Shown here: positions 8,059 through 16,505 of the stretch, piece after piece
How positions within the stretch are numbered: position 1 is the first letter of the stretch
How the letters are laid out: every line of letters starts with the position of its first letter
Translations under genes and position numbers: made by a program
Source: Clostridia bacterium
Lineage (GTDB): Bacteria > Bacillota_A > Clostridia > Oscillospirales > Acutalibacteraceae
Reading direction: 5' to 3'
DNA length: 28,706 bases
Assembly (NCBI GenBank): GCA_017549665.1
Contig: JAFYUD010000026.1
Span: forward strand, 1-28,706
Notes under the pieces: model-generated
What the model was told of the DNA's origin: nothing
Seen by the model: the letters and a program-made list of their open reading frames with translations, nothing else
Databases searched by the model: none

Positions 8059-8067
8059 ATTATAACA
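8059..8067 (-). promoter_or_regulatory. Extended -10 promoter of the AAA+ operon
   Basis: TGTTATAAT on the minus strand is a perfect -10 hexamer (8059-8064) with an upstream TG. No good -35 box is seen 16-18 bp upstream, which is acceptable for an extended -10 promoter. The start codon is about 47 bp downstream. Confidence 0.7.
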
Positions 8068-8186
8068 CAGTGGTTTTTAACTCATGGAATTATGATATCA
8101 CATAAAAATACGATATTCAACATGATTTCACAAAAAATGCATGTTTTTATGTAGAATTTCAATAAAAATTTTAGGTGAATATATAT

Positions 8187-8215
8187 AAAAAACCGTCCAT
8201 ATGATGAACGGTTTT
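8187..8215 (-). terminator. Terminator after the solute-binding protein gene
   Basis: AAAACCGT..CAT and ATG..ACGGTTTT form a hairpin followed by TTTT on the minus strand, just past the stop at 8224. It closes the ymdB/solute-binding-protein transcript. Confidence 0.85.
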
Positions 8216-8223
8216 GTGAAAAA

Positions 8224-9735
8224 TCAGTTTATTTTGTTCCACTCATAGATGTTTTTATAGACATTTCCCATGTCGCAGTCTGCAGCAGGAGAGATATCCT
8301 GTGAGTATATCAGTGCGCCGGAACGGAAGCACACGGGCACAAGAGGCATATTCTGCATGAATGAAGATGTGAATGCAGCTATTGTGATATTTCCTGAAAT
8401 GAATTCAGCGTATGCTGCGTCGGTTGTGTCAGCGGAAGACACGCCGTAAACAGCCTTTGATGACGAGAACAATGAGGACATATCCATATTTCCGGGAAGT
8501 CTGATTTCACCGATATAGAAATCATAATTGCCTGTTGCAAGTGCCTGCTTGTAGCTTTCCCAGCCAAGCTCTGCAATTGTCACTATAATACCGATGTTTG
8601 CAAGATTTTCCTGAATTTCCTTTGCGGCGGAAACCTTGAAGTTGTTTCCCGAATAAACAATGAGCTTAAGATTGATTTTTTCGTTGAAGCCTGCATCGCT
8701 CATGAGTGTCTGCGCCTTTGAATAGTCAAGTGACAGAGCTGATGTATCGTAGGCGGAATCTGTGAATGCATGCCACTGGGGATGATAAGGAGTGTAGCTT
8801 TCAACGGCATATTTCTTGAATGAATTTGTGACGATTGACTGTCTGTTGATTGAGTAGAAGACAGCACGTCTGACAGCAGATGAAGACAGACCGTAAGATG
8901 AGCTGTTCATGCCCAGAAAAACAAAATTTGTAAGATTTGTTTTAGTTACGGATGCATTTGCCTGAGAGTAGCTTCCCGAAGAAAGGTCGTCAAAAAATGC
9001 ATCTATTGCGCCAAGCTCAAGTGTGTGGATAAGTGTTGATGATGTGTCAATTTTCTTTAACTCGATAGTTGTAATGCTTGGCTGCGGCTTTCTGCAGTAG
9101 GGATTGTATCTGAGCTTCATGCCGATTTCTGTGTCAAGATATGAATACAGACCTGTGCCGACGGGCAGTGCATCTTCGGATGCGGCAGTGCCTGACTTTA
9201 CGATAGGGAATGTCAGTGAATCCTGAGCATTGTCGTAATTTCCCGAAAGAGCAAATCTGACTGTGTCAGCAGATACGGCAGATGCGCCCGTTACATAAGC
9301 AAGCTCTTTTTTGTACGTAGCTGATTCCTTCGCAGTGTTGAATGAATACACAACGTCAGCGCTTGATATCTGAACACCGTCAGAAAATGCCGCTGTTGTA
9401 TCGATTTTTACCACAAGAGCTTTATCCTCAAGAGTGTATGATGCAGCAAGGGAATTTGTGGCACGGAATGAATCGTTAAGATAGAAAAGCGGCTCAAAAA
9501 CCAGTGATGTAAGGTCTGTGTTAAGGTCAGTATCGGCATAGTAAGGATTGAGAGAGTCCTCGTGAGAGTAGCCGATATGAAGTGCATCCTCTGATTCGTA
9601 TGACTTGTCACCGCTGTCGGGGGCAGGATCAGCCTGAGTTGACACGACTGTTCTGTCACATGAAGAGAATAATCCTGCAACCGCAGTAAAAACAAGTATA
9701 ACAGCGATAAGCTTACATAATGCAGACCCTTTCAA
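8224..9735 (-). CDS. Family 5 (peptide-type) solute-binding lipoprotein
   Basis: Extracytoplasmic binding protein of the SBP_bac_5 family, which delivers peptides, nickel or other ligands to ABC importers. The fold is recognisable from LHIGYSHEDSLNPYY, the LVFEPLFYLND region, FSDGVQISSADVVYSF and the C-terminal lobe with YDFYIGEIRLPG. The start is set at the TTG at 9735, which gives a compact lipoprotein signal (MKGSALCK, hydrophobic core, lipobox FSSC with C26) and 503 residues. A longer ATG frame to 9813 would put 26 unlikely residues before the signal. The start lies inside the end of ymdB, so translation is probably coupled. No permease or ATPase gene is adjacent, so its transporter partner must be elsewhere. 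Substrate is unknown. Confidence 0.88.
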   Translation of the reverse strand: MKGSALCKLIAVILVFTAVAGLFSSCDRTVVSTQADPAPDSGDKSYESEDALHIGYSHEDSLNPYYADTDLNTDLTSLVFEPLFYLNDSFRATNSLAASYTLEDKALVVKIDTTAAFSDGVQISSADVVYSFNTAKESATYKKELAYVTGASAVSADTVRFALSGNYDNAQDSLTFPIVKSGTAASEDALPVGTGLYSYLDTEIGMKLRYNPYCRKPQPSITTIELKKIDTSSTLIHTLELGAIDAFFDDLSSGSYSQANASVTKTNLTNFVFLGMNSSSYGLSSSAVRRAVFYSINRQSIVTNSFKKYAVESYTPYHPQWHAFTDSAYDTSALSLDYSKAQTLMSDAGFNEKINLKLIVYSGNNFKVSAAKEIQENLANIGIIVTIAELGWESYKQALATGNYDFYIGEIRLPGNMDMSSLFSSSKAVYGVSSADTTDAAYAEFISGNITIAAFTSSFMQNMPLVPVCFRSGALIYSQDISPAADCDMGNVYKNIYEWNKIN

Positions 9736-10486
9736 CAGAAACGGTTTTGCCTGTTTTATTGTCGATTTCAAAGATACAACCCTCCATTTTGCATGCTCCG
9801 TCGGGATTTTCAAATCTGACGGGCAGATTGGTTCTTATTTTTTCAATTGCAAGAGCAGGAGTTACGCCCAGAACGGAATGAACGGGACCTGTCATGCCGA
9901 TATCGGTGATATAGCCCGTGCCGTTTGGCAGAATCTGCTCGTCGGCAGTAAGCACATGAGTGTGAGTGCCGAACATTGCGGAAATTTTGCCGTCGAGATA
10001 GAATCCCATTGCTCTTTTTTCACCCGTTGCTTCTGCGTGGAAGTCAAGAAGCCTGATTTTACAGTGCTTTGTTTCTTCAAGAATACGGTCAATGCAGTCA
10101 AAGGGATTGTCGTTGTTGTCAAGATAAGTTGTGCCTAAAAGGTTGATGACTGCAATCTGAATAAAGCCCTTGTCAATTATATAGTAGCCTCTGCCGGGTG
10201 CAGTGCGGTAGAAATTTGCAGGGCGTATAAGAGGGAAGTCCCCTTCGTCGAATTTGTCGTAGATTTCAAAACGTCTGAGTGCATGATTGCCCGTTGTTAT
10301 AAGGTCAGCACCGCTGTCAAGAAGATGATTGGCGGACTGGGGCAGAATTCCGTTGCCCTGTGCTGAATTTTCACCGTTGACAATGCACACATCGATTTTT
10401 TTCAGTTTTTTGAAAGCAGGGAGAGTTTTGCGTAAAAAATCGCAGCCGTTTGTACCGACAACATCTCCCACAGCAAGTATATTCAT
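9713..10486 (-). CDS. ymdB: YmdB-type metallophosphoesterase
   Basis: A 257-residue cytoplasmic dimetal phosphodiesterase of the YmdB family; characterised members hydrolyse 2',3'-cyclic nucleotides and affect RNase Y-linked gene expression and biofilm formation. The metal ligands are in the expected places: D8 (GDVVG), E39/N40 (NGEN), N67/H68 (GNH), H150 (DFHAE) and H175/H177 (GTHTHV). The usual length is about 260, so it is full length. A weak TGAGG site precedes the ATG. In many Firmicutes the gene follows rny directly; here a dockerin-protein gene and its terminator lie between them and ymdB has its own promoter. Confidence 0.95.
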   Translation of the reverse strand: MNILAVGDVVGTNGCDFLRKTLPAFKKLKKIDVCIVNGENSAQGNGILPQSANHLLDSGADLITTGNHALRRFEIYDKFDEGDFPLIRPANFYRTAPGRGYYIIDKGFIQIAVINLLGTTYLDNNDNPFDCIDRILEETKHCKIRLLDFHAEATGEKRAMGFYLDGKISAMFGTHTHVLTADEQILPNGTGYITDIGMTGPVHSVLGVTPALAIEKIRTNLPVRFENPDGACKMEGCIFEIDNKTGKTVSVERVCIM

Positions 10487-10514
10487 AAAATCAACCTCAA
10501 TATATAATACAATT

Positions 10515-10543
10515 ATAATACAAAAAAAACATCAAAAAGTCAA
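10515..10543 (-). promoter_or_regulatory. Promoter of ymdB
   Basis: TTGACT (10538-10543) and TATTAT (10515-10520) with a 17-bp spacer that is mostly T. Transcription starts about 25 bp upstream of the ymdB ATG. Confidence 0.78.
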
Positions 10544-10548
10544 CGCAT

Positions 10549-10577
10549 AAAAAAATACCGGAGAAAAATCTCCGGTA
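10549..10577 (-). terminator. Terminator after the secreted dockerin protein gene
   Basis: On the minus strand, TACCGGAGA and TCTCCGGTA form a perfect stem with a short T-rich loop and then TTTTTTT. It begins 7 bp past the stop codon at 10584. Confidence 0.92.
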
Positions 10578-10583
10578 AGTTTG

Positions 10584-11399
10584 TCAGATATCCGACCAGA
10601 ATGAGTCGGTGTTATGGGTGAATTCAACCTTTGCTTCAAGTCCTGCTGCGATACGTAAGGATGTACGGGCATCCTTTGCAGTTATCTTTCCGTCAAAATC
10701 TGTGTCACTCATTATCAAAAACTCTTTAATTTCAGAAAGTATTTTCATGTCTGAAAGATCGTATAATCCTGCGGCATAGCGAAGCACCTTTCGTGCGTGT
10801 GCGGCATCGGGTGCGTATGTACGGTTGCCGTCTTCAGGGATTCTCGATGTGGGGGTTGTTGAGAAAACGAAAAATGCACTGCTTACATATTCAATTGCAT
10901 CGCTTTCAAGTACTGCATCGATATTTTTGCCTTTGATAACGATGATTGCACAGGGAGTAGTTGCGCCCGTATACAGAATTTCATCAATGCCGTTGACAGT
11001 GCTGAGTAAGCTGTTATTTTCTTCCTGACTGAAATTACCTGAATATTTCAGATATACGGACAGATAGTATGTGTCATCCGAAGCCTTTAACTCTTCGTAA
11101 AAGGCAGTGTCGATTCTGCCCAGGTCCCCGAAGGGGATTGTGACTATCTGACCATAGCCGTCAGGCAGTTCTTCATATTTTGTGATTCCGTTTTCAACGC
11201 CGTCTTTGTATGTTGCATATGTCAGTTCAAACAAGGTGTCATGATACAACTGATAATATTCATTGCGTATGTATGTGCGTTCAGTGCCGTCAACTGTGAT
11301 TGTTCCTGCCCAGCCTGAAATTTCCTTTGCAGATACGGAAACAGTGAAAATGCCGAGTAAAATCAGAGCTGATAAAATAAATGATAATAATTTTTTCAT
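10584..11399 (-). CDS. Secreted protein with C-terminal dockerin-like module
   Basis: A 271-residue secreted protein with a signal peptide at 1-24 (MKKLLSFILS, cut after SVSA). The middle (25-190) is Tyr/Thr-rich with no recognised enzyme motif. The C-terminal 65 residues look like a dockerin. One repeat has an intact calcium-loop pattern DTDFDGKIT followed by AKDARTSLRIAAGL. A preceding copy keeps only the helix (HARKVLRYAAGL) and has lost the DxNxDG loop. Dockerins bind cohesins on scaffoldins or surface anchors, so the protein may be displayed that way; a one-loop dockerin might bind weakly. An AAAGGAGG site precedes the ATG. It sits between rny and ymdB but is separated from both by terminators. 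Confidence 0.85.
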   Translation of the reverse strand: MKKLLSFILSALILLGIFTVSVSAKEISGWAGTITVDGTERTYIRNEYYQLYHDTLFELTYATYKDGVENGITKYEELPDGYGQIVTIPFGDLGRIDTAFYEELKASDDTYYLSVYLKYSGNFSQEENNSLLSTVNGIDEILYTGATTPCAIIVIKGKNIDAVLESDAIEYVSSAFFVFSTTPTSRIPEDGNRTYAPDAAHARKVLRYAAGLYDLSDMKILSEIKEFLIMSDTDFDGKITAKDARTSLRIAAGLEAKVEFTHNTDSFWSDI

Positions 11400-11490
11400 A
11401 TTTTAGCCTCCTTTTTTATTCCTACATTTATAATAACACATCGGATTCATAAAAAGGTTACATCTATGCAAAAAAAAATTAATTTTTTGT

Positions 11491-11522
11491 AAAAAAAGTG
11501 CCGCACCGTAAGATGCAGCACT
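11491..11522 (-). terminator. Terminator of rny
   Basis: The 10-bp stem AGTGCTGCAT/GTGCGGCACT (G-U pairs included) with a 6-base loop is followed by TTTTTTT on the minus strand, 9 bp after the rny stop codon. Confidence 0.93.
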
Positions 11523-11530
11523 GTGTAAGC

Positions 11531-13081
11531 TTATTTTGCGAAGTCAAATGCTCTGCTTTCTCTGATGAGATTAACCTTGATCTGACCGGGATATTCAAGC
11601 TCATCCTCGATCTTCTTGACGATTTCTCTTGCAACGAGAATCATCTGATCATCAGAAATAACATCGGGCTTAACCATAATTCTGACTTCACGGCCTGCCT
11701 GGATAGCAAATGACTTTTCAACACCGTTGAAGGATGTTGCGATTTCCTCAAGCTTTTCAAGACGCTTGATGTAATTCTGAACATTTTCACGTCTTGCGCC
11801 GGGTCTTGCAGCTGAAATTGCATCGGCAGCCTGAACGAGACAAGCAACGATTGTCTTAGCCTCAATGTCGCCGTGGTGAGCCTGAATAGCATGAACGACG
11901 CCGTCATTTTCCTTGTATTTCTTAGCGTATTCAACACCAAGCTCGATATGTGAACCGTCAAACTGATGGTCAAGAGCCTTACCGATATCGTGAAGAAGAC
12001 CTGCACGCTTGGCAAGCTTTACGTCTGCGCCGATTTCAGCAGCCATAAGACCAGCGATATAGGAAACTTCAAGTGAATGATTAAGTACATTCTGACCGTA
12101 GCTTGTACGGTACTTGAGTCTGCCAAGGAGCTTGACAAGCTCGCCGTGAACACCGTTGACACCTGCGTCGATAACGGCTCTGTCACCTGCCTGCTTGATG
12201 CTCTGCTCAACCTCTCTCTTTGCCTTTTCGTACATCTCCTCAATTCGTGTGGGATGTATTCTGCCGTCAGTGATAAGCTTTTCGATAGTGAGTCTTGCGA
12301 TCTCTCTTCTGACGGGGTCAAAGCTGGAAACTGTGATTGCTTCGGGTGTGTCATCAATAATGAGGTCAACACCTGTGATTGTTTCGAGAGTTCTGATGTT
12401 ACGGCCCTCTCTGCCGATGATTCTTCCCTTCATTTCGTCGTTGGGAAGAGCAACAACTGATACAGTTGCTTCCGCAGCATGATCAGCTGCACATCTCTGG
12501 ATAGCAGCAGTGATGATTTCTCTTGCGAGATTTTCGGATTCATCCCTTGTCTGCTGTTCGATTTCGATAATCTTGAGAGCTTTTTCGTGAGTAAGCTCAC
12601 CTTCAAGATTTTTGATAAGGTATTCTTTTGCCTGTTCCTTGCTGAAGCCCGAAATCTTTTCAAGCATGTCGAACTGACTCTTTTTGAGAGCCTCAACTTC
12701 TTCGAGTTTGCTTTCGGCATCTTTGATCTTTTTATTCAAAACTTCCTCTTTTTTCTCGAGGTTGTCTGACTTCTTATCAAGATTTTCTTCTTTCTGAACA
12801 AGTCGTCTTTCCTGCTTCTGAACTTCGTTGCGGCGTTCTTTGATCTCTTTTTCGAGGTCTGTACGCTGCTTGTGGATTTCGTCCTTAGCTTCAAGGATTG
12901 CTTCCTTCTTCTTGGACTCAGCCTCAGAAACAGCCTGACTGACAATTCTGTTAGCTTCTTCAGTTGCAGAGCCTATGGCAGCTTCAGCAAACTTTTTTCT
13001 GTAGGCGATACCGACAAGAAAACCGATTACACCGAAAACCACAGCTGCGGCAACGATAAGCCCGATTGCCAAACCGTTCAT
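11531..13081 (-). CDS. rny: Ribonuclease Y
   Basis: Membrane-anchored endoribonuclease that starts bulk mRNA decay in Firmicutes. The 516 residues match the family length. Visible parts are an N-terminal transmembrane helix (about 4-26), a long coiled coil rich in Lys/Glu (30-200), a KH RNA-binding domain with [12 protein letters not shown] (219-230), and an HD metal-dependent nuclease domain with [10 protein letters not shown] (H364/D365) and downstream AHHGD. The C-terminal domain ends AFDFAK as in other RNase Y proteins. CGGAGGTG lies 7 bases before the ATG. It is transcribed alone from a strong promoter with a roughly 105-base leader. Confidence 0.98.
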   Translation of the reverse strand: MNGLAIGLIVAAAVVFGVIGFLVGIAYRKKFAEAAIGSATEEANRIVSQAVSEAESKKKEAILEAKDEIHKQRTDLEKEIKERRNEVQKQERRLVQKEENLDKKSDNLEKKEEVLNKKIKDAESKLEEVEALKKSQFDMLEKISGFSKEQAKEYLIKNLEGELTHEKALKIIEIEQQTRDESENLAREIITAAIQRCAADHAAEATVSVVALPNDEMKGRIIGREGRNIRTLETITGVDLIIDDTPEAITVSSFDPVRREIARLTIEKLITDGRIHPTRIEEMYEKAKREVEQSIKQAGDRAVIDAGVNGVHGELVKLLGRLKYRTSYGQNVLNHSLEVSYIAGLMAAEIGADVKLAKRAGLLHDIGKALDHQFDGSHIELGVEYAKKYKENDGVVHAIQAHHGDIEAKTIVACLVQAADAISAARPGARRENVQNYIKRLEKLEEIATSFNGVEKSFAIQAGREVRIMVKPDVISDDQMILVAREIVKKIEDELEYPGQIKVNLIRESRAFDFAK

Positions 13082-13126
13082 CCGTTTACACCTCCGTTAA
13101 AAAATTTAGGTTATCTGAAAATAAAT

Positions 13127-13138
13127 GACCCGTGGGTC
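13127..13138. other. Small hairpin in the rny leader
   Basis: GACCC and GGGTC are separated by two bases within the transcribed leader of rny, about 45 bp upstream of the start codon. It may be a minor 5'-UTR structure; it is short, so chance cannot be excluded. Confidence 0.35.
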
Positions 13139-13192
13139 GAGATAAAAATCAGAAAATAATGCAAAAGGAAATACTAACGCATTATGCATTTT

Positions 13193-13221
13193 ATTTTATA
13201 ACTAAATTAATATAATGTCAA
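13193..13221 (-). promoter_or_regulatory. Promoter of rny
   Basis: TTGACA (13216-13221) and TAAAAT (13193-13198) are spaced 17 bp apart on the minus strand, in AT-rich DNA between the radical-SAM gene and rny. Confidence 0.88.
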
Positions 13222-13252
13222 GTACTTTTACTTTATTTATTGTAATATTTTA

Positions 13253-14158
13253 TTATATATGCGATCCTTGAACGATATTTCTTTCTCTGAGCATTGCGTT
13301 GAGTGAATTGAGCACATCTTTTTTGTTTGCACTCCACATGGGGGCGATAAGTTTTTTCTTGTCACCGTCACCTGTCAGACGGTGAATCACTACATTTTCC
13401 GGAATAATCTGCAGCATTCTGCATATTATTTCAAGATATTCATTTTTTTCCATGCAGGCAAATTTGCCGTCAAGATAGTCCTTTGCAAGGTATGTACCTG
13501 AAAGCACATGAAGAAGATGAAGCTTGATCCCCCATATTCCGCAGTCACAGACGAAGCGTACCGTATTTTCCATCTGAGAAATATCTTCATGGGGGAGACC
13601 GATTATCACATGGGCAACAGTTTTGATTCCTGCATCATTCAGACGCTTCACGGCTGACGCAAATACGTGATTTTCGTAGCCTCTGCGTATATATCCGGCT
13701 GTGTCTTCGTCGGAAGTCTGAAATCCAAGCTCAACCCATACGGGCTTGACGGAATTAAGCTGAGAAAGAAGCTTCACAACCTCATCACCGACACAATCAG
13801 GACGTGTAGCGATTGATAAAACTTCCACATCGGGATGATTTATAGCCTTGGAAAAAATCTTTTCAAGGTAGTCAACCGATGCATAAGTATTCGTATAACT
13901 CTGAAAATATGCAATATATTTTCCGCCCTTGTTCTTATGTTCGACACGTGATTTTGCCTTTTCTATCTGAGTAAAAATGTCCTCGCAATGCTTTTCGGCA
14001 AAGTCACCCGAACCGTCTGCAGAACAGAAAATACACCCTCCCGTGCCGATTTTGCCGTCACGGTTAGGGCATGACATACCGCCGTCCAGCGACAGCTTGT
14101 AAAGCTTGTGACCGAAACGGCTTCTGCAGTATTCATTCAGTGAAAAATAGTGGCTCAT
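13253..14158 (-). CDS. TIGR01212-family radical SAM protein (YtqA-like)
   Basis: A 301-residue radical S-adenosylmethionine protein resembling the TIGR01212/YtqA family. The iron-sulfur cysteines are C30, C42 and C45 in the family pattern CPNRDG..GGCIFC. This spacing differs from the classic CxxxCxxC, as is typical of Elp3-like radical SAM proteins. Further marks are YFQSYTNTYA (SAM region), IATRPDC, and HVIIGLPHE. The precise reaction is not established as far as I know; a tRNA- or RNA-modifying role has been suggested by relation to Elp3. The start overlaps the stop of the U32 gene by 4 bp (ATGA), so the two are translationally coupled. Confidence 0.92.
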   Translation of the reverse strand: MSHYFSLNEYCRSRFGHKLYKLSLDGGMSCPNRDGKIGTGGCIFCSADGSGDFAEKHCEDIFTQIEKAKSRVEHKNKGGKYIAYFQSYTNTYASVDYLEKIFSKAINHPDVEVLSIATRPDCVGDEVVKLLSQLNSVKPVWVELGFQTSDEDTAGYIRRGYENHVFASAVKRLNDAGIKTVAHVIIGLPHEDISQMENTVRFVCDCGIWGIKLHLLHVLSGTYLAKDYLDGKFACMEKNEYLEIICRMLQIIPENVVIHRLTGDGDKKKLIAPMWSANKKDVLNSLNAMLRERNIVQGSHI

Positions 14159-16194
14159 AATAACTCTCTGTAATAAAGTCCGCCTGTTTTTCTTATAGGC
14201 AGCGATTGTGCCGATGCGTATGCATCGAAGATTTTTCTGCAGTTTTCTTCCTTTTCAAAGGTGAAGTAAAGTGTCGCAAAATCAACGTTTCTGAACTTTT
14301 TATCACCTATATAAACAGGGACACTGTTAAGCAGTGAGGAGTATTTTTTCTCACTGCAGAGAAGATAAAATGTTGTATTCATTCTGTCTGTGACCACGGA
14401 CAGACCCTTGCATGATGCACAGCCGTCATATTTCTGTGCCGGACATGCACGGAAACGCATCAGGGGCAGGAAGCCGTAGCCGATTACACCCTTTTGTCTT
14501 CCCGAAGAAAGCTTTTCAATAAGATTCATATTCAATTCGGGTGACACCGTGAAATCGGTGACGCCGAGCTTTTCATATTCACGGGCAGAAAGTGAGTTGA
14601 GTATATTCAGTCCGTGACCGCCGTGTGCGGTGAAGTCCATATTTACAGCGGCAGCAAGTGTGCCGATATTGTCGGCAATAACATGGTTTACACCCATTTC
14701 CCTGAGCTTGCTGAGGCTTTCTGTGAATCTGTCTTCATCCTGAGCGAAAACAAGGAAAGGCAGCTCGGCAATAAGCTTGTTGCCGTATTTCTCAACCGCT
14801 TCGGGGTTTCTGAGAATCTCCCGCATGGGGAGAATGATTCTGTCTGCCCTCGGGTCATTGAATGATTGAGAGTATCTTTCAAAACGGAGTCTGAATGCGC
14901 AGCTGTCTGCATGAAGAGTGGCTGAAAACGGCTTCTTTCCGAGGTTTACAATCTCATGTGCAGCTGAAGTGTGTCTCAGATTATAAAGCTTCTCAAGTGC
15001 ATCACGTCGCATAGTATTCATCTGTGATGCGGAAAGGGAAATGTTGTTTTCTATATCAAAAGTGAGCTTGTCTGCAAAAAATACCGTGCCGCCTGTTTTT
15101 GCAAGGCTCTTTTCTGCGTATTCTTCGTCAAGAGGCTTGTTGATTGCGTCCTGAGCGCCTGCACCGTCGATTGTGACGGTGTTTTTGTCGTCAGTAACAG
15201 TAAGGCGTGTGAATGCTTTTTTTGCTTCAAGATGCATTGTGACAGGCACCTTGCGGATTTCATCCTTATAAAGCACTGCAAGCTCTTTCAGAACACCTGC
15301 AGCAGCAGTAACATCTTCTTTCTTTCGGTAACCGAACATTTCGAGGGTACGTTTGCTTTCAAAATAACCTTTTGTAAAGCCGCTTCGTGAGAAAACAGCC
15401 TGCAATTTGTCTGTGTCAAAGAAATTACCGTCCAGCTTGCTTCTGATGGCAGTAACAGCCGCCGCAACGTATTCGGGGCGTTTCATTCTGCCCTCGATTT
15501 TAAGAGATGCCACACCGATTTCAGCAAGCTCTGCAAGATTGTCAACAAGTGAAAGGTCCTTGAGTGAAAGTGCGTATTCACGGTTGTTTATCTTGAAATT
15601 GAGTCTGCAGGGCTGAGCGCATCTGCCTCGGTTTCCGCTTCGTGTACCTATCATTGAAGACAGCAGACAAGTGCCGGAAATGCTCATGCAAAGTGCACCG
15701 TGAACGAAAATTTCAATTTCCGCATTCACATTTTCAGCAATTGTCTTTATTTCATTTTTTGATAATTCACGGGCAAGCACAAGTCGTCTGAAACCCAGCT
15801 TTTCTGCTGCTTTTGCACCCTGAAGATTGTGAATTGTCATCTGGGTTGATGCATGAAGGGGCATCGACGGACAGTATTCCTTCCACAATGCAGCAACGGC
15901 CAGATCCTGAATAATAACGGCATCAGCACCGCATCGTGCAATCATTTTTATTTCATTTATAACGTCATCTGTTTCGGAGTCTGTCACGAGAGTGTTCATT
16001 GTGACATACACTTTTACATTCCGGGCATGACAATAACAGACGGCTTCCTTCAGCGCCGCTTCGTCAAAATTTTCCGCACTGTTACGGGCATTGAAATTCT
16101 TTGTGCCGAGATAAACAGCATCAGCACCGCAACGGACAGCTGCAACAAGCTGCTCACTGCCACCGACGGGAGCGAGTATTTCAGGTTTTATCAT
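14155..16194 (-). CDS. U32 peptidase-family protein
   Basis: A 679-residue protein with the N-terminal U32 domain (EILAPVGGSEQLVAAVRCGADAVYLG) and a C-terminal extension of about 350 residues, as in long U32 proteins with a DUF3656-type region. The family signature EIFVHGALCMSISGTC is at 161-176. C169, C176, C192 and C196 are likely iron-sulfur ligands. Despite the name, characterised relatives (TrhP, RlhA, UbiU/V) act in hydroxylation of tRNA, rRNA or quinone precursors; peptidase activity is doubtful. The start overlaps the DUF951 stop by 4 bp. Its pairing with a radical SAM gene favours RNA modification (inference). Confidence 0.93.
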   Translation of the reverse strand: MIKPEILAPVGGSEQLVAAVRCGADAVYLGTKNFNARNSAENFDEAALKEAVCYCHARNVKVYVTMNTLVTDSETDDVINEIKMIARCGADAVIIQDLAVAALWKEYCPSMPLHASTQMTIHNLQGAKAAEKLGFRRLVLARELSKNEIKTIAENVNAEIEIFVHGALCMSISGTCLLSSMIGTRSGNRGRCAQPCRLNFKINNREYALSLKDLSLVDNLAELAEIGVASLKIEGRMKRPEYVAAAVTAIRSKLDGNFFDTDKLQAVFSRSGFTKGYFESKRTLEMFGYRKKEDVTAAAGVLKELAVLYKDEIRKVPVTMHLEAKKAFTRLTVTDDKNTVTIDGAGAQDAINKPLDEEYAEKSLAKTGGTVFFADKLTFDIENNISLSASQMNTMRRDALEKLYNLRHTSAAHEIVNLGKKPFSATLHADSCAFRLRFERYSQSFNDPRADRIILPMREILRNPEAVEKYGNKLIAELPFLVFAQDEDRFTESLSKLREMGVNHVIADNIGTLAAAVNMDFTAHGGHGLNILNSLSAREYEKLGVTDFTVSPELNMNLIEKLSSGRQKGVIGYGFLPLMRFRACPAQKYDGCASCKGLSVVTDRMNTTFYLLCSEKKYSSLLNSVPVYIGDKKFRNVDFATLYFTFEKEENCRKIFDAYASAQSLPIRKTGGLYYRELL

Positions 16195-16379
16195 TCTGCG
16201 TTTTCCTTTATGATGTTCTTTATATTTTTTTCAACCTTGACTCTCGGAAGCATCACTTCTCTGCCGCACTGAATACATCTGATTCTGAAATCCATTCCGA
16301 TTCTCAGCACTTCGAAATTTTTGCCTCCGCAAGGATGCTGTTTTTTCATTTCCAGTATATCTCCGGTTCTGATATCCAT
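16191..16379 (-). CDS. DUF951-family small protein
   Basis: A 62-residue protein matching the DUF951 pattern: MDIRTGDILEMKKQHPCGG near the start and RCIQCGREVMLPR after it. C17, C35 and C38 could bind zinc or an iron-sulfur cluster. The start at 16379 is chosen over an ATG 36 bases upstream because GGAGG lies 8 bases before it. It is the first gene of the DUF951/U32/radical-SAM operon, all joined by 4-bp overlaps. Function is unknown; the family is widespread in Firmicutes. Confidence 0.9.
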   Translation of the reverse strand: MDIRTGDILEMKKQHPCGGKNFEVLRIGMDFRIRCIQCGREVMLPRVKVEKNIKNIIKENAE

Positions 16380-16403
16380 AGTGATTCCTCCGATCCTTTT
16401 TAT

Positions 16404-16412
16404 ATGATAACA
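16404..16412 (-). promoter_or_regulatory. Possible promoter of the DUF951 operon
   Basis: TGTTATCAT on the minus strand looks like an extended -10 (hexamer TATCAT) 25 bp before the DUF951 start. No clear -35 box is visible, so this is tentative. Confidence 0.35.
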
Positions 16413-16505
16413 CAAATTAATGCAATATGGAATATTTTTAGTATAAAAATCTCAGGTGACTAATATTTATTTATTACGGAAAATTTAATTGAAAGGAAGG
16501 TCGGT

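Noticed and set aside
9736..9813. Longer N-terminus of the solute-binding protein from the ATG at 9813
   Set aside because: It would place 26 hydrophilic residues ahead of a lipoprotein signal and overlap ymdB by about 100 bp; the TTG at 9735 gives a normal signal peptide.
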